Assembly (NCBI RefSeq): GCF_030252425.1
Contig: NZ_CP126994.1
Coordinates: 62,001-126,000 of the forward strand
Direction of reading: 5' to 3'
DNA length: 64,000 nucleotides
DNA from: Acidisoma sp. PAMC 29798
GTDB lineage: Bacteria > Pseudomonadota > Alphaproteobacteria > Acetobacterales > Acetobacteraceae
Shown: positions 51,027-60,780 of the stretch, one piece after another
Layout of the letters: the number at the start of each line of letters is the position of its first letter
Numbering within the stretch: the first letter of the stretch is position 1
Made by a program: the position numbers and the translations under genes
Notes under the pieces: model-generated
What the model saw: only the letters and a program-made list of their open reading frames with translations
What the model was told of the DNA's origin: nothing
The model's database searches: none

Positions 51027-51223
51027 CCGCGAAGATCATGACCGCGAAGGAGAAGGAACCGGCACTCCGCGAAGCCCTTCAGGAGGCGTTGGTCCTCGCA
51101 GAGATTATGGAGGCGCTCTCCAACACGCCTCGAGACAGCGATGAAGTGCCTTGCACCTGGGTCGGCTGGCTTGGGGAATGCATCTTCCGTGTCGCACAGA
51201 AGATCGAAGGAGCCACAGCATGA
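51023..51223 (+). CDS. Small hypothetical protein
   Basis: This 66-residue protein is helix-rich, with KEPALREALQEALVLAEIME and CTWVGWLGECIFRVAQKIEG. Its ATG overlaps the end of the frameshifted gene and its stop overlaps the next ATG, so the three were once a coupled cluster. No motif or membrane segment is evident and no function is assigned. Confidence 0.5.
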   Translation: MTAKIMTAKEKEPALREALQEALVLAEIMEALSNTPRDSDEVPCTWVGWLGECIFRVAQKIEGATA

Positions 51224-51639
51224 CCGCGCGAGCGAAGAAGGCCGTGGCGACGATCGTCCCGCCGCAGCCGCCGCAGACAGAAAAGGAAAAGGCTGCCTCG
51301 TTGGAGCTTCGAGAGATGATGCGTGGTATGGCTGATGGGCTACAGCAGCGGAATCTCGACGCTGCCGTTGCTTTGGCTAGGCAAGCTGCCCGGCGTCGTG
51401 GCCCTCTGGTGGATCACTTCGCGGAACTCGGCCGCCGGTTCGGTTCGGAAATCGACCCGCATGAAAAACCAAACCTGCGCTTGGTCAAAGGGGGAGGGCG
51501 ATTCACCCACCCCCTCCGGCACCCCCGCGCGGCTGGGCGAAAGGCCAAGGCCGCCTCGACCGCCGAAATAGTCAAAGAGCCCCGCCCTGATCCGGCGGGG
51601 TTTCAATCCGAGCAGGCACGGATCAGTTCACGCCCATAG
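51220..51639 (+). CDS. Small hypothetical protein, C-terminus uncertain
   Basis: The 139-residue frame is basic, with a helical core LELREMMRGMADGLQQRNLD. A hairpin terminator (51580-51603) falls inside its last 20 codons, and another frame ends at 51571 just before that hairpin. The C-terminus may therefore be shifted by a frameshift near 51490. It belongs to the small accessory cluster beside tRNA-Arg. Function unknown. Confidence 0.4.
   Translation: MTARAKKAVATIVPPQPPQTEKEKAASLELREMMRGMADGLQQRNLDAAVALARQAARRRGPLVDHFAELGRRFGSEIDPHEKPNLRLVKGGGRFTHPLRHPRAAGRKAKAASTAEIVKEPRPDPAGFQSEQARISSRP
51580..51603. terminator. Bidirectional hairpin terminator
   Basis: CCCCGCC-CTGATCC-GGCGGGG followed by TTT on the plus strand; the minus strand ends GGCGGGG-CTCTTT. 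It lies between the convergent small genes and the Abi-alpha gene and could stop both transcripts. Confidence 0.65.
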
Positions 51640-52268
51640 GCGGTCAGAGAGAACTCTTTTCTGGCGTTCATCGGATTTGCATCCACGCATCCAAGTCGCG
51701 CGAGATTCTCGACGGAAACAGTTATCTGGTCGCCATTCCTACGAAGGCGATTGGCAAAATAGTCGATAGCGTTTGGTTCGAAGCCACCTGACGATAGATG
51801 GCGCTCGCGCAAAAGGAGCGCGTCTAAGGGATCAAAGCCCTTCACCGTCTCAATGAAGCGCACTCTTACCCTGTCAGCTCGCGTTGGGTCCATTGCGGCA
51901 GCTATGAGCTCGGCCCAAACCCGCTGCAATTCGGGGCGTGACTCGTCATAAGCGGCCCGAATAAGCGGAATGGCGACGGAAGGGCTGACAGGCTCAGTTT
52001 TGGCACCTCGGCGCTCTATAATTGCCCCAGACTGGCCATATAGCTTTGCAGCGATTGCCTCGCGAGCGGCGCGGAGGGGATCGCCTAGCACAATGCCGAC
52101 GAGATCATTAGGCACCGTCCCGATGATCGCGCCCATATATCGTACGAAGTTGCTGCCCTCAGTGACAACCGTGGTGCCAAACTCCGCTGCAGCCTTCACA
52201 GCCTCCGCCTGCTCGGGTGTGACGGGCATAATTGTCACGGCCGATGCGGCGCCATCATCTACTGACAC
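51603..52268 (-). CDS. Abi-alpha (former DUF4393) family protein
   Basis: The 221-residue protein has an N-terminal helix pair with a hydrophobic GAIIGTVPNDLVGIVLGDPL segment. It then shows the family core VAIPLIRAAYDESRPELQRV followed by WAELIAAAMDPTR, and SLTAYGRELIRAC at the end. The family is named after abortive infection systems and is often found in accessory regions, though direct defence activity is rarely shown. The gene stands alone beside tRNA-Arg. A hairpin terminator overlaps its stop. Confidence 0.65.
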   Translation of the reverse strand: MSVDDGAASAVTIMPVTPEQAEAVKAAAEFGTTVVTEGSNFVRYMGAIIGTVPNDLVGIVLGDPLRAAREAIAAKLYGQSGAIIERRGAKTEPVSPSVAIPLIRAAYDESRPELQRVWAELIAAAMDPTRADRVRVRFIETVKGFDPLDALLLRERHLSSGGFEPNAIDYFANRLRRNGDQITVSVENLARLGCVDANPMNARKEFSLTAYGRELIRACSD

Positions 52269-52347
52269 TGGCTGGACCTCTTGTTACCCAAGTCGTTACC
52301 ACAACTCAGATATTAAGTGGAAATCTCGGCTGACTATTTGAAAGGAT

Positions 52348-52424
52348 TGGCGCACCCGAAGAGACTCGAACTCCTAACCCCCAGATTCGTAGTCTGGTGC
52401 TCTATCCAATTGAGCTACGGGTGC
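52348..52424 (-). tRNA. tRNA-Arg (ACG)
   Basis: The 77-nt minus-strand tRNA has acceptor arms GCACCCG/CGGGTGC, discriminator G and encoded CCA. The D-arm is TAGCTCAATTGGATAGAGCA, and anticodon stem CAGAC/... with loop CTACGAA gives anticodon ACG (A34 normally becomes inosine). The T-arm contains GAGTTCGAGTCTC. Its 3' side faces the small accessory cluster with Abi-alpha. Confidence 0.96.
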
Positions 52425-52431
52425 CTGCCGA

Positions 52432-52453
52432 GCGGGGGTTTAGCCAAACCCGC
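52432..52453 (-). terminator. Possible terminator after leuB
   Basis: On the minus strand GCGGGTTT-GGCT-AAACCCCCGC forms a stem with a two-base bulge between leuB and tRNA-Arg. There is no clear T-tract, so it may be only a processing hairpin. Confidence 0.35.
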
Positions 52454-52492
52454 CCGGCGCCGCAAGAGGCCGCGACAGTTCCGTGACGCAGG

Positions 52493-53605
52493 TCAGGCCG
52501 CCAAACGCTCCAAGGCCGCACGAACGGCCGCGCCCATCTCGTTCGTCGTCACGCGGGTCATGCCTGGCTGCATGATGTCACCGGTCCGCAAACCCTGCTC
52601 CAGCACGCTGCGGCAGGCGGCCTCGATCATCGCGGCCTCCTCCGTCATGTCGAAGGAATAGCGCAGCAGCATTGCCAGGCTGAAGGTCTGCGCCAAAGGA
52701 TTGGCGATGCCCTTGCCGGCAATGTCCGGCGCCGAGCCATGGATCGGCTCATAGAGGGCGAGGCGGCGCCCGCTCTCGTCAGGCGCGCCCAGCGTCGCCG
52801 ATGGCAGCATCCCAAGGCTGCCCGTGCACATGGAGGCGAGATCGGACAGGATGTCGCCGAACAGATTGCCGGTCACGATGACGTCGAACTGGCGCGGGTT
52901 ACGCACCAACTGCATAGCGCAGTTGTCGGCATACATGTGGCTCAGCGCGACGTCTGGGTAGTCGCGGGCGCCCAGCGCCGTCACCACCTGCCGCCACAGC
53001 AGGCCGCTTTCCATGACATTGGCCTTCTCGACGCTACAGACGCGACCTTGGCGCTGGCGGGCGAGGTCGAAGGCGACGCGTGCGACGCGTTCGATCTCGC
53101 TCGTCGTGTAGACTTCGGTATTGATGCCGCGCTGTTGACCGTCTGCCATCGTCTCGATGCCGCGCGGCTCACCGAAATAGATGCCACCCGTGCTCTCACG
53201 CACGATCATGATGTCGAGACCGCGCACGATATCGGGTTTCAACGTGCTGGCGTCGATCAGCGCATCCAGCACCGTCGCCGGCCGGAGGTTGGCAAACAGG
53301 CCCAGCTCGCGGCGGAGCGTCAGGATGGCGAGCTCCGGCCGGCAGTCGAAGCCCAGCTTGTCCCATTGCGGGCCGCCAACCGCGCCGAACAGTACGGCGT
53401 CGCTGCCCTTCGCGCGGGCCACCACCTCGGGCGTGATCGGCACGCCCTCGGCCTCAATGGAAGCGCCGCCCACCAGTCCTTCGGAGGTGTCGAAGGTCGC
53501 GATATTACGGCGATCGAGAAACTCGAGGATGCCGGTCACTTCCTGCATGACCTCGGGTCCGATCCCGTCGCCGGGCAGGATGAGCAGTTTTTTATTGGCG
53601 GGCAT
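52493..53605 (-). CDS. leuB: 3-isopropylmalate dehydrogenase
   Basis: The protein is 370 residues. It shows [14 protein letters not shown] at the N-terminus, [14 protein letters not shown] for substrate binding, [20 protein letters not shown] for metal-binding Asp residues, and [20 protein letters not shown] for NAD binding. It oxidatively decarboxylates 3-isopropylmalate in leucine synthesis. The gene lies 14 bp downstream of leuD in a leuC-leuD-leuB operon. Confidence 0.97.
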   Translation of the reverse strand: MPANKKLLILPGDGIGPEVMQEVTGILEFLDRRNIATFDTSEGLVGGASIEAEGVPITPEVVARAKGSDAVLFGAVGGPQWDKLGFDCRPELAILTLRRELGLFANLRPATVLDALIDASTLKPDIVRGLDIMIVRESTGGIYFGEPRGIETMADGQQRGINTEVYTTSEIERVARVAFDLARQRQGRVCSVEKANVMESGLLWRQVVTALGARDYPDVALSHMYADNCAMQLVRNPRQFDVIVTGNLFGDILSDLASMCTGSLGMLPSATLGAPDESGRRLALYEPIHGSAPDIAGKGIANPLAQTFSLAMLLRYSFDMTEEAAMIEAACRSVLEQGLRTGDIMQPGMTRVTTNEMGAAVRAALERLAA

Positions 53606-53619
53606 GGGGCGTTCGCCTT

Positions 53620-54240
53620 TTAGACCGAGATTGAGGGCATCCAGGATTTCGTCTGCGTCCGCGCATGTTCGTAGCTGTCGATCTGCGCGGTGTGCTGCAT
53701 CGTCTGGCCAATTTCATCGAGTCCGTTGAGCAGCATGTGCCGCCAGAAGGGGTCGGTGGTGAAGCCGATCTCCTCGCCGCTGGGGCGGACCACCATCTGC
53801 CGTGCGAGATCGACCGTGATTCGCGCATTGGCGCCGAGCCTGGCGTCTTCCATGAGGCTGTCGCAGTCCGCGCGGGACAGGGCGACGGGCAGGATGCCGT
53901 TCTTGAAGCAGTTGCCGTGGAAGATGTCGGCGAAACTGGGCGCGATAACGCAGCGAATCCCGAAATCGAGCAGGGCCCATGGCGCGTGCTCGCGCGAAGA
54001 TCCGCAGCCGAAATTCTCATGCGCGATCAGGATCTCCGCATGGCGGAACGGCTCCTGATTGAGGATGAACTCGGGCCGCTCGGCGCCCGCCTCGTCATAG
54101 CGCAAGGGCGAAAACAGCGATTTGCCGAGGCCGCTGCGCTTGATGGTCTTGAGGAAACGCGCCGGGATGATCTTGTCGGTATCGACATTGGCGAGCGGCA
54201 GCGGGGCCGCGACGCTGCTGAGCGTGGTGAAGGCCTGCAT
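53620..54240 (-). CDS. leuD: 3-isopropylmalate dehydratase small subunit
   Basis: The protein is 206 residues. It shows [40 protein letters not shown] and [10 protein letters not shown], the aconitase swivel-domain blocks. It works with LeuC to isomerise 2- to 3-isopropylmalate. ATG 54240 shares one base with the leuC TGA; the longer open frame upstream is only antisense-like extension inside leuC. Confidence 0.96.
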   Translation of the reverse strand: MQAFTTLSSVAAPLPLANVDTDKIIPARFLKTIKRSGLGKSLFSPLRYDEAGAERPEFILNQEPFRHAEILIAHENFGCGSSREHAPWALLDFGIRCVIAPSFADIFHGNCFKNGILPVALSRADCDSLMEDARLGANARITVDLARQMVVRPSGEEIGFTTDPFWRHMLLNGLDEIGQTMQHTAQIDSYEHARTQTKSWMPSISV

Positions 54241-55652
54241 CACACCAACTCCCGGATATCGGTCAGATGGCCGGTCACGGCGGCGGCGGCGGCCATGGCG
54301 GGAGAGACAAGATGCGTGCGGCCACCCTGGCCCTGGCGCCCTTCGAAATTGCGGTTCGAGGTGCTGGCGCAGCGCTGACCGGGCATCAGCTTGTCGGGGT
54401 TCATGCCCAGACACATGGAACAGCCGGGCTCGCGCCATTCGAAGCCGGCGTCGAGGAAGATTTGCGCCAAGCCTTCCTCCTCCGCCTGCTGCTTGACCAG
54501 GCCGGAGCCTGGAACCACCAGGGCACGGACATGATCGGCGACGCGGCGGCCACGGGCGACATGGGCGGCGGCGCGCATATCCTCGATCCGCGAATTCGTG
54601 CAGCTGCCGATGAAGACGACATCCACAGGGATATCGGTCAGGCGCGTGCCGGGGGTCAGGCCCATATAGTCGAGCATGCGCTGCACCTGGGCGCGAGCGG
54701 CTTCGTCGGTCGTATCGGCCGGATCGGGCACAATGCCGGTGATCGGCAGCACGGCCTCGGGGCTGGTGCCCCAGGTCACCATCGGCGCGATCTCAGCCCC
54801 GTCCATAGTGACGACGGTGTCGTAATGCGCACCGGGATCGGAGGGCAGGGTCTTCCAATAGGCGACCGCTTCGTCGAAAGCCTCGCCCTGCGGCGCCATC
54901 GGGCGGCCCTTGATATAGTCGAATGTGGTCTGGTCGGGCGCGATCAGCCCGGCGCGGGCACCGCCTTCGATCGACATGTTGCAGACCGTCAGGCGGCCGG
55001 CCATGTCGAGCCCTCGGATCACCGAGCCGGTATATTCGATGACATGGCCATTGCCGCCGGCCGTGCCGATCCGCCCGATGATGGCGAGCACCACGTCCTT
55101 CGCCGTGCAGCCCGGGGGCAGCGTGCCTTCGACCTGAACCAACATGTTCTTGGCCGGCTTCTGCGACAGGGTCTGGGTGGCGAGCACATGCTCCACCTCT
55201 GACGTTCCGATGCCGAAGGCGAGCGCACCCATGGCACCATGGGTGGAGGTGTGGCTGTCACCGCAAACGATGGTCATGCCCGGCAGGCTGATGCCCTGCT
55301 CCGGCCCGATGATATGGACGATGCCCTGGCGGCGATCCAGTACGGGGAAGAAGGGCACGCCGAACTCGGCGACATTGGCCTCCAGCGTCTCGACCTGCAG
55401 GCGGCTCTGCGGTTCGGCGATGCCGTTCCGGCGGTCACTGGTCGGCACGTTATGATCGACCGTGGCGATGGTGGCCTCGGGCGCGCGCACGCGGCGGCCG
55501 GCCATCCGCAGACCCTCGAAGGCCTGCGGGCTTGTCACTTCATGGACGATATGGCGGTCGATGTAGAGGAGGCATGTCTCGTCCTCAAGCCGCTCGACGA
55601 CATGATCATCCCAGATCTTGTCGAACAGGGTGCGAGGACGGGGTGCAGACAT
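54240..55652 (-). CDS. leuC: 3-isopropylmalate dehydratase large subunit
   Basis: The 470-residue protein begins [20 protein letters not shown]. The three Fe-S cluster cysteines lie in the blocks [20 protein letters not shown] and [10 protein letters not shown], and [20 protein letters not shown] is also present. Part of the leucine operon. An upstream in-frame ATG at 55763 would extend over the intergenic terminator region and is unlikely. Confidence 0.97.
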   Translation of the reverse strand: MSAPRPRTLFDKIWDDHVVERLEDETCLLYIDRHIVHEVTSPQAFEGLRMAGRRVRAPEATIATVDHNVPTSDRRNGIAEPQSRLQVETLEANVAEFGVPFFPVLDRRQGIVHIIGPEQGISLPGMTIVCGDSHTSTHGAMGALAFGIGTSEVEHVLATQTLSQKPAKNMLVQVEGTLPPGCTAKDVVLAIIGRIGTAGGNGHVIEYTGSVIRGLDMAGRLTVCNMSIEGGARAGLIAPDQTTFDYIKGRPMAPQGEAFDEAVAYWKTLPSDPGAHYDTVVTMDGAEIAPMVTWGTSPEAVLPITGIVPDPADTTDEAARAQVQRMLDYMGLTPGTRLTDIPVDVVFIGSCTNSRIEDMRAAAHVARGRRVADHVRALVVPGSGLVKQQAEEEGLAQIFLDAGFEWREPGCSMCLGMNPDKLMPGQRCASTSNRNFEGRQGQGGRTHLVSPAMAAAAAVTGHLTDIRELV

Positions 55653-55763
55653 CACAACTCTCCCAAATGACGGTCCTGGATTTTGTGCCGGAACCAGCCG
55701 CGTCAACACGCGGCCTTGTAAGATGGGTGACGTTGTTCCCGGCGGCCAGGAGCAAAATGACAA

Positions 55764-55792
55764 ACCCGGCCCACCGTAACGGCGGGCCGGGT
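55764..55792 (-). terminator. Rho-independent-type terminator after rplS
   Basis: On the minus strand ACCCGGCCCGCC-GTTAC-GGTGGGCCGGGT forms a 12-bp stem with one G-U pair, then TTGTCATTTT. It starts eight bases after the rplS stop codon and separates the translation block from leuC. Confidence 0.75.
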
Positions 55793-55799
55793 CGGTTTA

Positions 55800-56234
55800 T
55801 CAGCCGGCGTCGGCTGCGGTCTCGGTTTCGTCGCGCTTGGCGGTGGTCGCCGGGCCCTTGGGGGCGGCGGGAACATCACGCGGGCGCTCGGCGATACGGG
55901 CCGACTTGCCGCTGCGATCGCGCAGGTAATACAGCTTCGCGCGGCGCACCTTGCCCCGACGGACAACGGCGATCTCGGCAATGCTCGGCGCATACAGCGG
56001 GAAAACGCGCTCGACGCCTTCGCCATAGCTGATCTTGCGGACCGTGAAGTTGCTGTTCAGTCCCTTGTTGGACCGTGCGATGCAAACGCCCTCGAAAGCC
56101 TGGGTGCGCGTGCGCTCACCCTCGACCACGCGAACGGAGATGCGCAGCGTGTCGCCGGCCTCGAACTCGGGAACGGCGCGCGTCTCAAGCAGGCGAGCGA
56201 CCTGCTCGGCCTCAATGGTCTGAATCAGGTTCAT
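55800..56234 (-). CDS. rplS: 50S ribosomal protein L19
   Basis: The 144-residue protein contains [20 protein letters not shown] and [20 protein letters not shown], followed by [18 protein letters not shown], the L19 core. The C-terminus adds about 25 Ala/Thr/Glu-rich residues, as in many alphaproteobacteria. It follows trmD by 28 bp in the standard order. Confidence 0.97.
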   Translation of the reverse strand: MNLIQTIEAEQVARLLETRAVPEFEAGDTLRISVRVVEGERTRTQAFEGVCIARSNKGLNSNFTVRKISYGEGVERVFPLYAPSIAEIAVVRRGKVRRAKLYYLRDRSGKSARIAERPRDVPAAPKGPATTAKRDETETAADAG

Positions 56235-56262
56235 GTGGAAAATCCTCTACGTAAAGCGGTTC

Positions 56263-57024
56263 TTAGGGGCCGGCCGAGGCCGTTGCAACAGATCCGGTCG
56301 CATCGGCGGGTGATCGGCGCCCTGCCATGCGTTGGGAAAGATGAGCCGCCCATAGATCGGGGCGGCGGGTTCGGGTGGCATCCTCGGCGCGGTCGCGACG
56401 CCAGTCGCGGATCGCCCCATGGTCGCCGGAGAGCAGAACGGGCGGCACGGCACGGCCCTGCCACTCGGCGGGGCGCGTGTAATGCGGATATTCGAGCAAG
56501 CCGTCCGTGAAGCTTTCTTCCTCTGCGCTGCCCGCTCCGCCCATAACACCGGGCAGCAGACGCAGGCAGGCGTCGAGCAGCACCAGGGCCGCAGGCTCCC
56601 CGCCCGACAGAACATAGTCGCCGACGCTGACCTCTTCGGCGCCGGTCGACTCGATGACACGCTGATCGAGGCCTTCGTAACGGCCGCAGAGCAGCACAAG
56701 GCCAGGACCCTTTGCCCAGCGGGCGGCATCCGCCTGGGTTAGCAGCCGGCCGCGCGGTGTCAGATAGATCAGCGGCCGGGCATCGTCTGGCGCGCGATGA
56801 GCGGCCAGAGCGGTGTCGATCACATCGGGCCGCATGACCATTCCGGCGCCACCGCCGAAGGGCGTGTCATCGACATTGCGATGGCGGCCGAGGCCGTGTT
56901 CGCGAATGTCATGCGCGTCGAGCCGCCATAGCCCTTCTTCCAGGGCGCGTCCGGCGAGGGACGCCCCCAAGGGGCCAGGGAACATGGCTGGAAACAGCGT
57001 CAAGACGGTGGCGTGCCAGGTCAT
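56263..57024 (-). CDS. trmD: tRNA (guanine37-N1)-methyltransferase
   Basis: The protein is 253 residues. It shows [35 protein letters not shown], the knot region [18 protein letters not shown], and [20 protein letters not shown]. The enzyme methylates G37 of tRNAs with SAM. The start overlaps the rimM stop by 4 bp. Confidence 0.97.
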   Translation of the reverse strand: MTWHATVLTLFPAMFPGPLGASLAGRALEEGLWRLDAHDIREHGLGRHRNVDDTPFGGGAGMVMRPDVIDTALAAHRAPDDARPLIYLTPRGRLLTQADAARWAKGPGLVLLCGRYEGLDQRVIESTGAEEVSVGDYVLSGGEPAALVLLDACLRLLPGVMGGAGSAEEESFTDGLLEYPHYTRPAEWQGRAVPPVLLSGDHGAIRDWRRDRAEDATRTRRPDLWAAHLSQRMAGRRSPADATGSVATASAGP

Positions 57025-57587
57025 GGCCGCGCCCCTTGGTCCTGGTGCTCACGGCGGACGTTCTCGGGCTCGCCCGCCAGGGCTTCGGGCGGATCGACCA
57101 CAATCCGGCCGCCGGCCACATCCACCACCGGCACGACGCGCGCGGTGAAGGGCAGGATCAGCGGCGGCCCGCCGGCGGCAAGGGCAATTTCCAGGCTGGT
57201 GCCGGCGCCATAGTCATGGACGACGGTAACGGTACCGAGGGCCTCGCCCGACACCGCCTCTGCGCGCAGGCCGATGAGGTCGGCGAGGTAATACTCGTCT
57301 TCCTCGGCGGCAGGCAGAGCGGCGCGTGGCACGAACAGGCGCAGATTGGTCATTGCCTCGGCCGCATTGCGATCGGCGACGGGCACATCCCGCCCGCTGG
57401 TCTTTTCCGTGAGGCGGGCCACGCCCTCGCTATGCCAGCGCAGACTGAACACACGGCCGCGCTCATCCTCCAACCCGCCATAGTCGGCGAGGGCGGCGGG
57501 ATCGGCCGTATAGCTCTGGACGTGAACAAGCCCCCGCACGCCGTGCGGCCGGCCGATCACGCCCATCAGGATGCGCTCGTCAGGCAA
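57021..57587 (-). CDS. rimM: 16S rRNA processing protein RimM
   Basis: The protein is 188 residues. The N-terminal RimM domain reads [20 protein letters not shown] and the C-terminal PRC-barrel reads [17 protein letters not shown], then [20 protein letters not shown]. It assists 30S maturation by binding S19. It lies between rpsP and trmD in canonical order. Confidence 0.95.
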   Translation of the reverse strand: MPDERILMGVIGRPHGVRGLVHVQSYTADPAALADYGGLEDERGRVFSLRWHSEGVARLTEKTSGRDVPVADRNAAEAMTNLRLFVPRAALPAAEEDEYYLADLIGLRAEAVSGEALGTVTVVHDYGAGTSLEIALAAGGPPLILPFTARVVPVVDVAGGRIVVDPPEALAGEPENVRREHQDQGARP

Positions 57588-57596
57588 GGCTTAGGC

Positions 57597-57947
57597 TCAG
57601 GCCGACGCGGCAGCGGCGTCAGCTTCGGCCTTGGCGCGCTCCTGCGCCTTCTTCTTCGGCGCGGACTGCACCGGCTGCTCACGATAGGCGGGCATCGGGG
57701 CGAGGCCGGCATGGCCGATGAAGCGGGCAACGCGATCGGTCGGCAGGGCGCCGTTGCTCAGCCAATGGGTGATCCGCTCGGGCACCAGCTTGATGCGATC
57801 CGCATGTTCCTGCGGCAGCATCGGGTTGTAGCTGCCAACCTTCTCGATGAAACGGCCATCGCGCGGGCTACGGCTGTCGGCCACAACGATGTGGTAGAAG
57901 GGGCGCTTGTGGGCGCCAGCGCGAGCCAACCGAATTTTCACAGACAT
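57597..57947 (-). CDS. rpsP: 30S ribosomal protein S16
   Basis: The protein is 116 residues. It shows [40 protein letters not shown] and [20 protein letters not shown], which identify S16. An Ala/Lys-rich tail of about 25 residues follows. It is preceded by ffh with a 68-bp gap that may hold a second promoter. Confidence 0.97.
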   Translation of the reverse strand: MSVKIRLARAGAHKRPFYHIVVADSRSPRDGRFIEKVGSYNPMLPQEHADRIKLVPERITHWLSNGALPTDRVARFIGHAGLAPMPAYREQPVQSAPKKKAQERAKAEADAAAASA

Positions 57948-58015
57948 TTTTCTTCAATCTCTCTCTAAATGAACACTCTGCGCCGCGCACCCGAAGGCCC
58001 CAGCACACTCCGCAA

Positions 58016-59416
58016 TCAATAAGGTCGCCGGCCGCCGCCGCCTTGTTGGCCGCCTTTGCCACCCATGCCGCCCATCAGGGCGCCAAGTCCGTTCCGCATG
58101 AGGCCCTTTTGGCCCATCTTGTTCATGCGCTTCATCATCGTGGTCATCTGCTCGAACTGCTTGAGCAACTGGTTCACTTCCTGCACCGTCGATCCCGAGC
58201 CGGCGGCAATCCGCTTCTTGCGGCTGGCCTTGATGATATCGGGGTCGCGGCGTTCCTTGGCCGTCATCGAGCCGATGATGGCCGCCTGGTGCTTGAGAAT
58301 CTTGGTATCGAGGTTCGCCCCGGCGAGTTGTTCCTTCATCTTCCCCATGCCGGGAAGCATGCCCATGATGCCGGACAGGCTGCCCATCTTGGTGATCTGG
58401 CGAAGCTGAGAGGCATAGTCTTCCAGGTCGAACTTGCCCTTCGCCATCTTGGCGGCGAGCTTTTCAGCATCGTCGCGGTCGATGGTCTCGGACGCGCGCT
58501 CGACTAGGCTGACGATATCGCCCATGCCGAGGATGCGGCCGGCGACACGCTCGGGATGGAAGGCTTCCAGCGCATCGAGCTTTTCGCCCGAACCGGTGAG
58601 CTTGATCGGCGCGCCGGTGATGGCGCGCATGGACAGGGCAGCGCCGCCACGGGCATCGCCGTCCATCCGGGTCATGACGATGCCGGTCACGCCCAATGCA
58701 TCATTGAAGGCGCGGGCGGTATTGACGGCGTCCTGGCCGGTCATGGCATCGACCACCAACAGCGTCTCGGCCGGGTTGGTCGCGTCACGGATGGCCTTGA
58801 CCTCGGCCATCAGCGCTTCGTCGATGGACAGCCGGCCGGCGGTGTCGAGGATAACGACGTCGAAGCCCTCGCGGCGCCCGGTCTCCATGGCGCGATGGGC
58901 GATTTCGACCGGAGTCTGGCCCTGTACGATCGGCAGGCTATTGACGCCGGCGCGCTCGGCGAGCTGGGCAAGTTGCAACTGGGCGGCCGGCCGCTGGGTG
59001 TCGAGGCTCGCCAGCAGGATGCGGCGCTTCTCCTTCGTGCGCAGCATGAGGCCGATCTTGCCGGCCGTGGTGGTCTTGCCGGAGCCCTGGAGGCCGACCA
59101 TCAGGATCGGGATCGGCGCGACGGCATTGAGATTGAGCGGAACGGCACCTTCGCCGCCCAGACTTTCGATCAGAACGTCATTGACGATCTTGACGACCTG
59201 CTGGCCGGGCGTGACGGAGCGCAGCACCTCGGCACCCACGGCGCGGTCGCGCACCTTGGTGATGAAGTCCTTGACCACCGGGAGGGCGACATCCGCCTCC
59301 AGCAGCGCCAGACGCACCTCGCGCATAGCCTCCAAGACCTCGGTCTCGCTCAAAGCGCCACGACCGCGCAGGCGGTCGAAGACGGAGGTCAATCGGGAGG
59401 ATAGGCTGTCGAACAT
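58016..59416 (-). CDS. ffh: Signal recognition particle protein Ffh
   Basis: This 466-residue GTPase has an N domain (MFDSLSSRLTSVFDRLRGRG), then G-domain motifs GLQGSGKTTTAGK, DTAGRLSIDEALM and TRMDGDARGGAALS. A Met-rich M domain follows, with LPGMGKMKEQLAG and FEQMTTMMKRMNKMGQKGLM. It binds 4.5S RNA and signal peptides for co-translational targeting. It is the first gene of the ffh-rpsP-rimM-trmD-rplS block; the Gly-rich C-terminal tail is common in alphaproteobacteria. Confidence 0.97.
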   Translation of the reverse strand: MFDSLSSRLTSVFDRLRGRGALSETEVLEAMREVRLALLEADVALPVVKDFITKVRDRAVGAEVLRSVTPGQQVVKIVNDVLIESLGGEGAVPLNLNAVAPIPILMVGLQGSGKTTTAGKIGLMLRTKEKRRILLASLDTQRPAAQLQLAQLAERAGVNSLPIVQGQTPVEIAHRAMETGRREGFDVVILDTAGRLSIDEALMAEVKAIRDATNPAETLLVVDAMTGQDAVNTARAFNDALGVTGIVMTRMDGDARGGAALSMRAITGAPIKLTGSGEKLDALEAFHPERVAGRILGMGDIVSLVERASETIDRDDAEKLAAKMAKGKFDLEDYASQLRQITKMGSLSGIMGMLPGMGKMKEQLAGANLDTKILKHQAAIIGSMTAKERRDPDIIKASRKKRIAAGSGSTVQEVNQLLKQFEQMTTMMKRMNKMGQKGLMRNGLGALMGGMGGKGGQQGGGGRRPY

Positions 59417-59541
59417 CGGGCTTCCATAACAAATCGCGCCGCTGCGCGAACACTCGCGGAGCGACGGATCAGAGGAGCGGGCTAATGGCCCCAGGGGCGT
59501 CGTGAGTCAAGCACGATCCGCCATGTCGGTATAGCGTATGG

Positions 59542-59617
59542 CGTAGGGCGGATGAGCGAAGCGTTATCCGCCATCCAACGTAGAATGGCGGATAACGCTT
59601 CGCTCATCCGCCCTACG
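59542..59617. repeat. 33-bp perfect inverted repeat (REP/MITE-like palindromic element)
   Basis: The arms 59542-59574 and 59585-59617 are perfect complements around a 10-nt loop. The outer core reads CGTAGGGCGGATGAGCGAAG and the inner end is GTTATCCGCCAT. This 'TAGGGCGGAT...ATCCGCC' type is, to my knowledge, a widespread intergenic palindromic element in proteobacteria. It lies 11 bp downstream of the aldo/keto reductase stop and upstream of ffh, so it could act as a transcription terminator. Confidence 0.9.
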
Positions 59618-59628
59618 AGACGGCGAAA

Positions 59629-60576
59629 CTAGGCGCTCGCCTCGTCCAGAGCCGAAATCTGCGCCGCTGTCAGGTGCAGGTCGCAAGCCTTGATCAGATC
59701 GTCCATCTGCTGAGGGCGGGACGCGCTGGCGATCGGCGCCGTGATACTCGGCCGGGCCATAAGCCAGGCCAATGCCACCTGAGCCGGGGTGGACTTCGTT
59801 TCCGCCGCCACGTCATCCAGCGCTGCGAGCACGCGGGGGCCGTTCGCCTTCAGATACTTTGCCGCGCCCTCGCCACGATGGGCGCTTTTGCCGAGATCGG
59901 CCTCGGACCGGTATTTGCCCGTCAGGAAGCCGCTGGCGAGGGAGTAATAGGGAATGACGCCCAGGCCGTGCTCCAGGCAAACGGTTTCCAAATCAGCCTC
60001 GAACAGCGGGCGATCGACCAGATTGTAATGCGGCTGCAGGCTGACATAGCGCGCCAGCCCGTGGTCCGAACTCACCTTGAGCGCCGCCGTCAACCGCTCC
60101 GCCGTATAGTTGGACGCGCCGATGGCGCGAACCTTGCCCTCCTTTATCAGGTCGCCGAAAGCCGCGAGCGTTTCTTCCAGCGGGGTCTCCTCGTCGTCCT
60201 TATGGGCCTGATACAGGTCGATGACATCGGTCTGGAGCCGCTTGAGGGAGCGTTCGACCGAGGTCTTGATCCAGGCGGCGGAGAGGCCTTTGCCGTCGCC
60301 CATATCCATGCCGACCTTCGTCATGATGACCAGCTTGTCGCGCCCGCCGCGCGAAGCGAGCCACTTGCCGATGATGGTTTCCGACTCGCCACCCTTATGG
60401 CCCGGCACCCAGGTCGAATACATATCGGCCGTGTCGATGGCGTTCAGGCCGCCGGCGACTAGCGCGTCAAGCAGCTTGAAGGAGGTCGCCTCATCGGCAG
60501 ACCAGCCAAAGACATTGCCGCCGAAAACCAGCGGCGGGATGAGGATACCGGAGGCGCCGAGGTCGCGATGGTCCAT
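59629..60576 (-). CDS. Aldo/keto reductase
   Basis: The 315-residue protein begins MDHRDLGASGILIPPLVFGG. The AKR catalytic tetrad lies in AIDTADMYSTWVPG (Asp, Tyr), LVIMTKVG (Lys) and IDLYQAHKDDEET (His). The NADPH-binding end reads SITAPIASASRPQQMDDLIK. ATG 60576 has GAAAGGAC upstream; a longer frame starting at 60744 is unlikely. The enzyme reduces aldehydes or ketones; substrate unknown. Monocistronic, divergent from the hydrolase gene. Confidence 0.92.
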   Translation of the reverse strand: MDHRDLGASGILIPPLVFGGNVFGWSADEATSFKLLDALVAGGLNAIDTADMYSTWVPGHKGGESETIIGKWLASRGGRDKLVIMTKVGMDMGDGKGLSAAWIKTSVERSLKRLQTDVIDLYQAHKDDEETPLEETLAAFGDLIKEGKVRAIGASNYTAERLTAALKVSSDHGLARYVSLQPHYNLVDRPLFEADLETVCLEHGLGVIPYYSLASGFLTGKYRSEADLGKSAHRGEGAAKYLKANGPRVLAALDDVAAETKSTPAQVALAWLMARPSITAPIASASRPQQMDDLIKACDLHLTAAQISALDEASA

Positions 60577-60780
60577 GAAGGCCGTCCTTTCGGGGGGATC
60601 AGAGAATGGCAGATGGCGCGAAATGCGCCAGTTTGCAGCGTCATCGCCCGCGATCACCCACCTTGGCGGTGGGAGGCCGCCTTGCCAAGGGCGGTCAGCT
60701 TGTGGAACAGCTTTTGCTAGACCAGCTTCGCTAACGATTTTCAAATGACTTGCCCCGCCGCTAGGGCACTACGAGGTTCG

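Noticed and set aside
52348-52360. Possible attachment-site duplication of the tRNA-Arg 3' end
   Set aside because: I looked for a second copy of the 3' end sequence nearby and found only short partial matches (for example near 57985), not a usable direct repeat.
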